DNA of 64,000 nt from Petrolisthes cinctipes. Its lineage: Eukaryota; Arthropoda; Malacostraca; Decapoda; Porcellanidae. Positions 10,701 through 22,048 of this stretch are shown here, piece after piece. The position numbers and the translations under genes are program-made. Within the stretch, counting starts at the first letter, position 1. Each line of letters starts with the position of its first letter. The notes beneath the pieces are model-generated. The model had not been told where the DNA came from. It ran no database searches and was given only the letters and a program-made list of their open reading frames with translations. The stretch is taken from assembly GCA_033782935.1 (NCBI GenBank), contig JAWQEG010000474.1, positions 434,001 through 498,000 of the forward strand, in the 5' to 3' direction.

Positions 10701-13700
10701 CATACAGGCCCAAAACATGCTGAAAATCGATATTTTAGATGCCCAAAGTCAATATGTGCATGTATCTTCTGTACCCGTTTATATCTCAAATTCAGGCTCA
10801 AAACACCCGAAAATTCAATATTTTGGGGTCCCAGAAGCAATCTGTACATGCCTACTCAGTGCTAGAATATTTTCAAAATATAGGCTAAAAACATGCTAAA
10901 AATCGACATTTTAGGTGCCAAAAAATCGAAATCTCAAATTCAGTCCCAAAACACCCGAAAATTCGATATTTAGGGGTCCGAGAAGGGATCTGTACATGCC
11001 TACTCCGTGTTAGAGTATTTTCAAAATACAGGCCAAAAACATACTGAAAATCGATCTTTTAGGTGCCCAAAAGTCGATATGTGCATGCATCTTCTGTACT
11101 CGTTTATATCTCAAATTAAGGCTCAAAACACACGAAAATTCGATATTTTGGGGTCCCAGAAGCGATCTGTACATGCCTACTCAGTGCTAGAATAATTTCA
11201 AAATATAGGCTCAAAACATGCTACAAAACGATATTTTAGGTGCTTAAAGTAGATATCTCAAATTCAGGCTCAAAACACCCGAAAATTCGATATTTTGGGG
11301 TCCCAGAAGCGATCTGTACATGCCTACTCCGTGTTAGAGTATTTACAAAATACAGTCCCAAAACATGCTCAAAATCGATGTTTTAGGTGCCCAAAAGTCG
11401 ATATGTGCATGCATCTTCAGTACCCGTTTATATCTCAAATTCAGGCTCAAAACATCCGAAAATTCGATATTTTGGGGTCCCAGAAGCGATCTGTACATGC
11501 CTACTCCGTGTTAGAGTATTTTCAAAATACATGCCCAAAATATGCTGAAAATCGATATTTTAGATGCCCAAAGTCAATATGTGCATGTATCTTCTGTACC
11601 CGTTTATATCTCAAATTCAGGCTCAAAACACCCGAAAATTCAATATTTTGGGGTCCCAGAAGCAATCTGTACATGCCTACTCAGTGCTAGAATATTTTCA
11701 AAATATAGGCTAAAAACATACTGAAAATCGATCTTTAAGGTGCCCAAAAGTCGATATGTGCATGCATATTCAGTACCCGTTTATATCTCTAATTCAGGCT
11801 CAAAACACCCGAAAATTCGATATTTTTGGGTCCCAGAAGCGATCTGTACATGCCTACTCCGTGTTAGAGTGTTTTCAAAATACAGGCTCAAAACATGCTA
11901 AAAATCGATCTTTTAGGTGCCAAAAAGTCGATATCTCAAATTCAGTCCCAAAACACCCGAAAATTCGATATTTTGGGGTCCCAGAAGCGATCTGTACATG
12001 CCTACTCCGTTATAAGAGTATTTTCAAAATACAGGGCCTAAACATGCTCAAAATCGATGTTTTAGGTGCCCAAAAGTCGATATATGCATGCATCTTCAAT
12101 ACCCGTTTATATCTCAAATTCAGGCTCAAAACACCCGAAAATTCGATATTTTGGGGTCCCAGAAGCGATCTGTACATGCCTACTCCGTGTTAGAGTATTT
12201 TCAAAATACAGGCCCAAAACATGCTAAAAATCGATATTTTAGGTGCCAAAAAGTCGATATCTCAAATTAAGGCCAAAACACCCGAAAATTCGATATTTAG
12301 GGGTCCCAGAAGCGATCTCTACATGCCTACTCAGTGCTAGAATGTTTTCAAATAATAGGCTCAAAACATGCTAAAAATCGATATTTTAGGTGCCCAAAGT
12401 CAATATGTTTATGCATCTTCTATACTCGTTTATATCTCAAATTCAGGCTCAAAACACCCGAAACTTCGATATTTGGGGTCCCAGAAGCGATCTCTACATG
12501 CCTACTCAGTGCTAGAAGGTTTTCAAAATACAGGCCTAAAACATGCTGAAAATCGATATTTTAGATGCCCAAAGTCAATATGTGCATGTATCTTCTGTAC
12601 CCGTTTATATCTCAAATTCAGGCTCAAAACACCCGAAAATTCAATATTTTGGGGTCCCAGAAGCAATCTGTACATGCCTACTCAGTGCTAGAATATTTTC
12701 AAAATATAGGCTAAAAACATGCTAAAAATCGACATTTTAGGTGCCAAAAAATCGATATCTCAAATTCAGTCCCAAAACACCCGAAAATTCGATATTTAGG
12801 GGTCCCAGAAGCGATCTGTACATGCCTACTCCGTGTTAGAGTATTTTCAAAACACAGGCCCAAAACATACTGAAAATCGATCTTTTAGGTGCCCAAAAGT
12901 CGATATGTGCATGCATCTTCTGTACCCGTTTATATCTCAAATTCTGGTTCTAAACACCCGAAAATTCGATATTTTGGGGTCCCAGAAGCGATCTGTACAT
13001 GCCTACTCAGTGCTAGAATGTTTTCAAAATATTGGCTCAAAACATGCTGAAAATCGATATTTTAGGTGCCCAAAAGTCGATATGTGCATGCATCTTCTGT
13101 ACTCGTTTATATCTCAAATTCAGGCTCAAAACACCCTAAAATTCGATATTTTGGGGTCCCAGAAGCGATCTGTACATGCCTACTCAGTGCTAGAATAATT
13201 TCAAAATATAGGCTCAAAACATGCTACAAATCGATATTTTAGGTGCTTAAAGTCGATATCTCAAATTCAGGCTCAAAACACCCGAAAATTCGATATTTTG
13301 GGATCCCAGAAGCGATCTGTACATGCCTACTCCGTGTTAGAGTATTTACAAATAACAGGCCCAAAACATGCTGAAAATCGATGTTTTAGGTGCCCAAAAG
13401 TCGATATGTGCATGCATCTTCAGTACCCTTTTATATCTCAAATTCAGGCTCAAAACACCCGAAAATTCGATATTTTGGGGTCCCAGAAGCGATCTGTACA
13501 AGCCTACTCCGTGTTAGAGTATTTTCAAAATACAGGCCCAAAACATGCTGAAAATCGATATTTTAGATGCCCAAAGTCAATATGTGCATGTATCTTCTGT
13601 ACCCATTTATATCTCAAATTCAGGCTCAAAACACCCGAAAATTCGATATTTTGGGGTCCCAGAAGCAATCTGTACATGCCTACTCAGTGCTAGAATATTT

Positions 13701-14490
13701 TCAAAATACAGTCTAAAAACATGCTAAAAATCGATCTATTAGGTGCCAAAAAATCGATATCTCAAATTCAGTCCCAAAACACCCGAAAATTCGATGTTTT
13801 GGGGTCCCAGAAGCGATCTGTACATGCCTGCTCCGTGTTAGAGTATTTACAAAATACAGGCCCAAAACATGCTCAAAATCGATGTTTTAGGTGCCCAAAA
13901 GTCGATATGTGCATGCATCTTCAGTATCCGTTTATATCTCAAATTCAGGCTCAAAACACCCGAAAATTCGATATTTTGGAGTCCCAGAAGCAATCTGTAC
14001 ATGCCTACTCCGTGGTAGAGTATTTTCAAAATACATGCCCAAAATATGATGAAAATCGATATTTTAGATACCAAAAGTCAATATGTGCATGTATCTTCTG
14101 TACCCGTTTATATCTCAAATTCAGGCTCAAAACACCCGAAAATTCAATATTTTGGGGTCCCAGAAGCGATCTGTACATGCCTACTCAGTGCTAGAATGTT
14201 TTCAAAATATTGGCTCAAAACATGCTCAAAATCGATCTTTTAGGTGCCCAAAAGTCGATATGTGCATGCATCTTCAGTACCCGTTTATATCTCAAATTCA
14301 GGCTCAAAACACCCGAAAATTCGATATTTTGGGGTCCCAGAAGCAATTTGTACATGCCTACTCCGTGTTAGAGTATTTTCAAAATACATGCCCAAAATAT
14401 GCTGAAAATCGATATTTTAGATGCCCAAAGTCAATATGTGCATGTATCTTCTGTACGAGTTTATATCTCAAATTCAGGCTCAAAACACCC

Positions 14491-14579
14491 GAAAATTCAA
14501 TATTTTGGGGTCCCAGAAGCGATCTGTACATGCCTACTCCGTGTTAGAGTATTTTCAAAATACAGGGCCAAAACATGCT
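14491..14579 (+). repeat. First half-unit (H1, 89 bp) of the long monomer
   Basis: H1 and H2 align along their whole length. Shared blocks in the same order are gaaaa-tcgatatttt, the gg..ccca block, aag then cgat, tgt then catgc, and near the end caggc then caaaaca. By hand I count about 63 identical columns of 90, roughly 70%. H1 carries the AT-rich dyad where H2 has tatatctcaaatt. The similarity is best where the two halves begin and end and weakest in the central third. Confidence 0.8.
14549..14563 (+). other. AT-rich dyad, class I (gtatttt-c-aaaatac)
   Basis: A perfect inverted repeat of 7 + 1 + 7 bases, preceded by ctccgtgttaga. This class recurs throughout the array. It is one of the two main forms of the dyad at the 3' part of H1. 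Possible roles are a protein binding site or a small cruciform; nothing in the sequence decides this. Confidence 0.8.
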
Positions 14580-14667
14580 CAAAATCGATGTTTTAGGTGC
14601 CCAAAAGTCGATATGTGCATGCATCTTCAGTACCCGTTTATATCTCAAATTCAGGCTCAAAACACCC
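14580..14667 (+). repeat. Second half-unit (H2, 88 bp) of the long monomer
   Basis: This is the diverged partner of H1 in the same monomer. It holds the 29-bp segment (14615-14643, starting gtgcatgcatc and ending cgtttatat) that is missing from short monomers. The segment is bounded by atat at 14611-14614 and atat at 14640-14643. H2 is also where the other small deletions in the array cluster, so it appears structurally less constrained than H1. Confidence 0.8.
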
Positions 14668-17460
14668 GAAAATTCGATATTTTGGGGTCCCAGAAGCGAT
14701 CTGTACATGCCTACTCCGTGTTAGAGTATTTTCAAAATACGTGCCCAAAACATGCTGAAAATCTATATTTTAGATGCCCAAAGTCAATATGTGCATGTAT
14801 CTTCTGTACTCGTTTATATATCAAATTCAAGCTCAAAACACCCGAAAATTCGATATTTTTGGGTCCCAGAAGCGATCTGTACATTCCTACTCAGTGCTAG
14901 AATATTTTCAAATTATATGCTCAAAACATGCTAAAAATCGATATTTTAGGTGCGTAAAGGCGATATCTCAAATTCAGGCCCAACACACCCGAAAATTCGA
15001 TATTTTGGGGTCCCAGAAGCGATCTGTACATGCCTACTCCGTGTTAGAGTATTTACAAAATACAGGGCCAAAACATGCTCAAAATCGATGTTTTAGGTGC
15101 CCAAAAGTCGATATGTGCATGCATCTTCAGTACCCGTTTATATCACAAATTCAGGCTCAAAACACCCGAAAATTCGATATTTCTGGGTCCCAGAAGCAAT
15201 CTGTACATGCCTACTCCGGGTTAGAGTATTTTCAAAATACAGGCCCAAAACATGCTGAAAATCGATATTTTAAATGCCCAAAGTCAACATGTGCATGTAT
15301 CTTCTGTACCAGTTTATATCTCAAATTCAGGCTCAAAACACCCGAAAATTCAATATTTTGGGGTCCCAGAAGCAATCTGTACATGCCTACTCAGTGCTAG
15401 AATATTTTCAAAATGTAGGCTAAAAACATGCTAAAAATCGACATTTTAGGTGCCAAAAAATCGATATCTCAAATTCAGTCCCAAAACACCCGAAAATTCG
15501 ATATTTAGGGGTCCGAGAAGGGATCTGTACATGCCTACTCCGTGTTAGAGTATTTTCAAAATACAGGCCCAAAACATACTGAAAATCGATCTTTTAGGTG
15601 CCCAAAAGTCGATATGTGCATGCATCTTCTGTACCCGTTTATATCTCAAATTCTGGTTCTAAACACCCGAAAATTCGATATTTTGGGGTCCAAGAAGCGA
15701 TCTGTACATGCCTACTCAGTGCTAGAATGTTTTCAAAATATTGGCTCAAAACATGCTCAAAATCGATATTTTAGGTGCCCAAAAGTCGATATGTGCATGC
15801 ATCTTCTGTACTCGTTTATATCTCAAATTCAGGCTCAAAACACCCGAAAATTCGATATTTTGGAGTCCCAGAAGCGATCTGTACATGCCTACTCCGTGGT
15901 AGAGTATTTTCAAAATACATGCCCAAAATATGCTGAAAATCGATATTTTAGATGCCAAAAGTCAATATGTGCATGTATCTTCTGTACCCGTTTATATCTC
16001 AAATTCAGGCTCAAAACACCCGAAAATTCAATATTTTTGGGTCCCAGAAGCGATCTGTACATGCCTACTCAGTGCTAGAATATTTTCAAAATATAGGCTA
16101 AAAACATACTGAAAATCGATCTTTTAGGTGCCCAAAAGTCAATATGTGCATGCATCTTCAGTACCCGTTTATATCTCTAATTCAGGCTCAAAACACCCGA
16201 AAATTCGATATTTTGGGGTCCCAGAAGCGATCTGTACATGCCTACTTCGTGTTAGAGTATTTTCAAAATACACGCCCAAAACATGCTGAAAATCGATATT
16301 TTAGATGCTCAAAGTCAATATGTGCATGTATCTTCTGTACCCGTTTATATCTCAAATTCAGTCTCAAAACACCCGAAAATTCAATATTTTGGGGTCCCAG
16401 AAGCAATCTGTACATGCCTACTCAGTGCTAGAATATTTTCAAAATATAGGCTGAAAACATGCTCAAAATCGATATTTTAGGTGCCCAAAAGTCGATATGT
16501 GCATGCATCTTCTGTACTCGTTTATATCTCATATTCAGGCTCAAAACACCCGAAAATTCGATATTTTGGGGTCCCAGAAGCGATCTGTACATGCCTACTC
16601 AGTGCTAGAATAATTTCAAAATATAGGCTCAAAACATGCTACAAATCGATATTTTAGGTGCTTAAAGGCGATATCTCAAATTCAGGCCCAAAACACCTGA
16701 AAATTCGATATTTTGGGGTCCCAGAAGCGATCTGTACATGCCTACTCCGTGTTAGAGTATTTACAAAATACAGGCCCAAAACATGCTCAAAATCGATGTT
16801 TTAGGTGCCCAAAAGTCGATATGTGCATGCATCTTCAGTACCCGTTTATATCTCAAATTCAGGCTCAAAACACCCGAAAATTCGATATTTTGGGGTCCCA
16901 AAAGCGATCTGTACATGCCTACTCAGTGTTAGAGTACTTTCAAAATACAAGCCCAAAACCTGCTGAAAATCGATATTTTAGATGCATAAAGTCAATATGT
17001 GCATGTATCTTCTGTACCCGTTTATATCTCAAATTCAGGCTCAAAACACCCGAAAATTCAATATTTTGGGGTCTCAGAAGCAATCTGTACATGCCTACTC
17101 AGTGCTAGAATATTTTCAAAATATAGGCTAAAAACATGCTAAAAATCGATCTTTTAGGTGCCAAAAAGTCGATATCTCAAATTCAGTCCCAAAACACCCG
17201 AAAATTCGATATTTAGGGGTCCCAGAAGGGATCTGTACATGCCTACTCCGTGTTAGAGTATTTTCAAAATACAGTCCAAAAACATACTGAAAATCGATCT
17301 TTTAGGTGCCGAAAAGTCGATATGTGCATGTATCTTCTGTACCCGTTTATATCTCAAATTCTGGCCCTAAACACCCGAAAATTCGATATTTTTGGGTCCC
17401 AGAAGGGATCTGTACATGCCTACTCAGTGCTAGAATGTTTTAAAAAATTAAGCCTAAAAC

Positions 17461-17820
17461 ATGCTGAAAATCGATATTTTTGGTGCCCAAAGTCAATATG
17501 TGTATGCATCTTCTATACTCGTTTATATCTCAAATTCAGGCTCAAAATACCCGAAAATTCGATATTTCGGGGTCCCAGAAGCGATCTGTACATGCCTACT
17601 CAGTGCAAGAATGTTTTTAAAATATAGGCTCAAAACATGCTCAAAATCTATATTTTTTTTGCCCAAAAGTCGATATGTGCATGCATCTTCTGTACCCGTT
17701 TATATCTCAAATTCAGGCTCAAAACACCCGAAAATTCGATATTTTGGGGTCCCAGAAGCGATCTGTACATGCCTACTTCGTGTTAGACTATTTTCAAAAT
17801 ACATGCCCAAAACATGCTGA
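17461..17820 (+). repeat. Diverged repeat block, copy 1 (offset 2439 bp)
   Basis: Matches 19900-20259 at an offset of 2439 bp. Both copies share a rare run of eight t bases before gcccaaaagtc (here about 17655) where other monomers read attttaggtgccc. The two copies differ at several single bases. Confidence 0.75.
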
Positions 17821-18820
17821 AAATCAATATTATAGATGCCCAAAGTCAATATGTGCATGTATCTACTGTACCCGTTTATATCTCAAATTCAAGCTCAAAA
17901 CACCCGAAAATTCAATATTTTGGGGTCCCAGAAGCAATCTGTACATGCCTACTCAGTGCTAGAATTTTTTTAAAATTTAGGCTAAAAACATGCTAAAAAT
18001 CGATATTTTAGGTGCCAAAAAGTCGATATCTCAAATTAAGGCCCAAAACACCCGAAAATTCGATATTTAGGGGTCCCAGAAGCGATCTGTACATGCCTAC
18101 TCCATGTTAGAGTATTTTCAAAATACAGGCCAAAAACATACTGAAAATCGATCTTTTAGGTGCCCAAAAGTCGATATGTGCATGCATCTTCTGTACCCGT
18201 TTATATCTCAAATTCTGGCCCTAAACATCCGAAAATTCAATATTTTGGGGTCCGAGAAGCAATCTGTACATGCCTACTCAGTGCTATAATATTTTTAAAA
18301 TATAGGCTAAAAACATGCTAAAAATCAATATTTTAGGTGCCAAAAAGTCGATATCTCAAATTCAGTCCAAAAAACACCCGAAACTTCGATATTTTGGGGT
18401 CCCAGAAGCGATCTGTACATGCCTACTTCGTGTTAGAGTATTTTCAAAATTCAGGCCCAAAACATGCTAAAAATCGATATTTTAGGTGCCCAAAAGTCGA
18501 TATGTGCATGCATCTCCTGTACTCGTTTATATCTCAAATTCAGGCTCAAAACACCCGAAAATTCGATATTTTGGGGTCCCAGAAGCGATCTGTACATGCC
18601 TACTCAGTGCTAGAATATTTTCAAAATATAGGCTCAAAACATGCTAAAAATCGATATTTTAGGTGCGTAAAGGCGATATCTCAAATTCAGGCCCAAAACA
18701 CCCGAAAATTCGATATTATGGGGTCCCAGAAGCGATCTGTACATGCCTACTCCGTGTTAAAGTATTTTCAAAATACAGGCCCAAAACATGCTAAAAATCG
18801 ATGTTTTAGGTGCCAAAAAT

Positions 18821-18834
18821 TCGATATGTACCCG
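18821..18834 (+). repeat. Monomer with 15-bp deletion in H2
   Basis: Here cgatatgt is followed directly by acccg, where long monomers read cgatatgt, gcatgcatcttctgt, acccg. The missing 15 bp lie between two copies of tgt. I saw this variant once in the window. Confidence 0.8.
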
Positions 18835-19180
18835 TTTATATCTCAAATTCAGGCTCAAAACACCCGAAAATTCAATATTTTGGGGTCCTAGAAGCAATCT
18901 GTACATTCCTACTCAGTGCCAGAATATTTTCAAAGTGTAGGCTAAAAAAATGCTAAAAATCGATATTTTAGGTTCCAAAAAGTCGATATCTCAAATTAAG
19001 GCCCAAAACACCCAAAAATTCGATATTTAGGGGTCCTAGAAGCTATCTCTACATGCCTACTCAGTGCTAGAATGTTTTCAAAATATAGGCTCAAAACATG
19101 CTCAAAATCGATATTTTAGGTGCCCAAAAGTCGATATGTGCATGCACCATCTGTACTCGTTTATATCTCAAATTCAAGCT

Positions 19181-19200
19181 CAAAACACCCAGAAGCGATC
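19181..19200 (+). repeat. Monomer with 24-bp deletion at the H2-H1 border
   Basis: The text reads aaaacacccagaagcg. Other monomers have gaaaattcgatattttggggtccc between caccc and agaagcg. The missing 24 bp end in ccc, matching the ccc left behind, so the deletion is flanked by a 3-bp direct repeat. Seen once. Confidence 0.8.
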
Positions 19201-19899
19201 TGTACATGCCTACTCAGTGCTAGAATATTTTCAAAATATAGGCTCAAGACATGCTAAAAATCGATATTTTAGGTGCGTAAAGGCGATATCTTAAATTCAG
19301 GCCCAAAACACCCGAAAATTCGATATTTTGGGGTCCCAGAAGCGATCTGTACATGCTTACTCCGTGTTAGAGTATTTACAAAATACTGACCCAAAACATC
19401 CTCAAAATCGATCTTTTAGGTGCCCAAAAGTCGATATGTGCATGCATCTTCAGTACCCGTTTACATCTCAAATTCAAGATCAAAACACCCGAAAATTCGA
19501 TATTATGGGGTCCCAGAAGCGATCTGTACATGCCTACTCAGTGCTAGAATGTTTTCAAAATATAGGCACAAAACATGCTCCAAATCGATATTTTAGGTGC
19601 CCAAAAGTCGATATGTGCCTGCATCTTCTGTACTCGTTTATATCTCAAATTCAAGCTCAAAACACCCGAAAATTCGATATTTTGGGGTCCCAGAAGCGAT
19701 CTGTACATGCCTACTCAGTGCTAGAATATTTTCAAAATATAGGCTAAAAACATGCTAAAAATCGATATTTTAGGTGCCAAAAAGTCGATATCTCAAATTC
19801 AGTCCCAAAACACCCGAAACTTCGATATTTAGGGGTCCCAGAAGCGATCTGTACATGCCTACTTCGTGTTAGAGTATTTTCAAAATTCAGGCCCAAAAC

Positions 19900-20259
19900 A
19901 TGCTGAAAATCGATATTTTTGGTGCCCAAAGTCAATATGTGTATGCATCTTCTATACTCGTTTACATCTCATATTCAGGCTCAAAATACCCGAAAATTCG
20001 ATATTTTTGGGTCCCAGAAGCGATCTGTACATGCCTACTCAGTGCTAGAATGTTTTTAAAAAATAGGCTCAAAACATGCTCAAAATCTATATTTTTTTTG
20101 CCCAAAAGTCGATATGTGCATGCATCTTCTGTACCCGTTTATATCTCAAATTCAGGCTCAAAACACCCGAAAATTCAATATTTTGGGGTCCCAGAAGCAA
20201 TCTGTACATGCCTACTCAGTGCTAGAATATTTTCAAAATATAGGCTAAAAACATGCTAA
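19900..20259 (+). repeat. Diverged repeat block, copy 2 (offset 2439 bp)
   Basis: Partner of 17461-17820. The shared t-run (about 20092) is the clearest sign of common origin. The last part of the block differs in which subfamily the following monomer belongs to. Confidence 0.75.
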
Positions 20260-20656
20260 AAATCGATATTTTGGGTGCCAAAAAGTCGATATCTCAAATT
20301 AAGGCCCAAAACACCCGAAAAATCGATATTTAGGGGTCCCAGAAGCGATCTCTACATGCTCCCTCAGTGCTAGAATGTTTTCAAATAATAGGCTCAAAAC
20401 ATACTCAAAATCGATATTTTAGGTGCCCAAAAGTCGATATGTGCATACATTATCTGTACTCGTTTATATCTCAAATTCAAGCTCAAAACACCCGAAAATT
20501 CGATATTTTGGGGTCCCAGAAGCGATCTGTACATGCCTACTCCGTGTTAGAGTATTTTCAAAATACATGCCCAAAACATGCTTAAAATCAATATTATAGA
20601 TGCCCAAAGTCAATATGTGCATGTATCTACTGTACCCGTTTATATCTCAAATTCAA

Positions 20657-21324
20657 GCTCAAAACACCCGAAAATTCAATATTTTGGGGTCCCAGAAGCA
20701 ATCTGTACATGCATACTCAGTGCTGGAATATTTTCAAAATATAGGCTAAAAACATGATAATAATCGATATTTTAGGTGCGTAAAGGCGATATCTCAAATT
20801 CAGGCCCAAAACACCCGAAAATTCGATATTATGGGGTCCCAGAAGCGATCAGTACATGCCCACTCCGTGTTCGAGTATTTACAAAATACAGGCCCAAAAC
20901 ATGCTCAAAATCGATGTTTTAGGTGCCCAAAAGTCGATATGTGCAGTACCCGTTTATATCTCAAATTCAGGCTCAAAACACCCGAAAATTCGATATTTTG
21001 GGGTCCCAGAAGCGATCTGTACATGCCTACTCCGTGTTAGAGTATTTAAAAAAAAAAAGGCCCAAAACATGCTCAAAATCGATGTTTTAGGTGCCAAAAA
21101 GTGGATATGTGCATGCATCTTCAGTACCCTTTTATATCTCAAATTCAGGCTCAAAACACCCGAAAATTAGATATTTTGGGGTCCCAGAAGCGATCTGTAC
21201 ATGCCAACTCCGAGTTAGAGTATTTTCAAAATACATGCCCAAAACATGCTGAAAATCGATATTATAGATGCCCAAAGTCAATATGTGCATGTATCTTCTG
21301 TACCCGTTTATATCTCAAATTCAG
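20657..21324 (+). repeat. 668-bp higher-order repeat, copy 1 (four monomers)
   Basis: Matches the next segment at offset 668 bp from 20657 on (after an a/g difference at 20656 versus 21324). I found two differences in the shared stretch: 21048 (a) versus 21716 (t), at the edge of a poly-a run, and 21169 (a) versus 21837 (c). The unit contains three long-type monomers, one of them with a 10-bp deletion, and one short monomer. Confidence 0.88.
20939..20951 (+). repeat. Monomer with 10-bp deletion in H2
   Basis: Reads gatatgtgcagtaccc, where others read gatatgtgcatgcatcttcagtaccc. The 10 missing bases end in ca, the same as the ca left behind. The variant recurs near 21609 (in the 668-bp copy) and near 23753, so one event has spread to at least three sites. 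Confidence 0.8.
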
Positions 21325-21992
21325 GCTCAAAACACCCGAAAATTCAATATTTTGGGGTCCCAGAAGCAATCTGTACATGCATACTCAGTGCTGGAATATT
21401 TTCAAAATATAGGCTAAAAACATGATAATAATCGATATTTTAGGTGCGTAAAGGCGATATCTCAAATTCAGGCCCAAAACACCCGAAAATTCGATATTAT
21501 GGGGTCCCAGAAGCGATCAGTACATGCCCACTCCGTGTTCGAGTATTTACAAAATACAGGCCCAAAACATGCTCAAAATCGATGTTTTAGGTGCCCAAAA
21601 GTCGATATGTGCAGTACCCGTTTATATCTCAAATTCAGGCTCAAAACACCCGAAAATTCGATATTTTGGGGTCCCAGAAGCGATCTGTACATGCCTACTC
21701 CGTGTTAGAGTATTTTAAAAAAAAAAGGCCCAAAACATGCTCAAAATCGATGTTTTAGGTGCCAAAAAGTGGATATGTGCATGCATCTTCAGTACCCTTT
21801 TATATCTCAAATTCAGGCTCAAAACACCCGAAAATTCGATATTTTGGGGTCCCAGAAGCGATCTGTACATGCCAACTCCGAGTTAGAGTATTTTCAAAAT
21901 ACATGCCCAAAACATGCTGAAAATCGATATTATAGATGCCCAAAGTCAATATGTGCATGTATCTTCTGTACCCGTTTATATCTCAAATTCAG
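21325..21992 (+). repeat. 668-bp higher-order repeat, copy 2
   Basis: Second copy. The identity continues to about 22048, ending at a/c (21381 versus 22049). Both copies hold a poly-a tract (11 a at 21048-21058; 10 a at 21717-21726) that replaces the right half of the usual dyad region. Confidence 0.88.
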
Positions 21993-22048
21993 GCTCAAAA
22001 CACCCGAAAATTCAATATTTTGGGGTCCCAGAAGCAATCTGTACATGC

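Larger units (their letters stand above)
14491..14667 (+). repeat. Reference long monomer (L, 177 bp)
   Basis: A typical long unit, with its start set by me at gaaaattc. It consists of a first half (14491-14579, 89 bp) and a second half (14580-14667, 88 bp) that are homologous to each other. In order it holds the ggggtccc block, the tgtacatg palindrome region, the AT dyad (14549-14563), the aaaacatgct link, a ClaI-type atcgat, the taggtgccc block, a tgcatgca palindrome and cccgtttatatc. The length is divisible by three, which keeps reading frames open across neighbouring long units. The unit length is in the range expected for one nucleosome plus linker. Confidence 0.93.
7912..17460 (+). repeat. 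Array segment with older long-distance repeats
   Basis: Mixed long and short monomers. Blocks are similar at larger offsets: 10717-10899 with 12543-12725 (1826 bp), 11295-11724 with 13298-13727 (2003 bp) and 12833-13198 with 15542-15907 (2709 bp). These copies carry several differences each, so they are older or less homogenised than the 1651-bp pair. No gene, RNA or unrelated sequence. Confidence 0.8.

Noticed and set aside
14632..14648. CENP-B box-like match around cccgtttatatctca
   Set aside because: Only seven of the nine essential positions fit in the reverse orientation, with mismatches in the cgaa part. In an AT-rich repeat such a partial fit is expected by chance.
17651..17663. Run of t bases as a transcription terminator
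   Set aside because: No hairpin or gene precedes it, and it sits at the normal attttaggtgccc position of the monomer as a shared variant with about 20.09 kb.
21048..21060. Poly-a tract as a retroposon tail
   Set aside because: The run replaces part of the usual attttcaaaatac region of a normal monomer, has no target-site duplication and the monomer continues in register after it. It is repeat-length change in the dyad.
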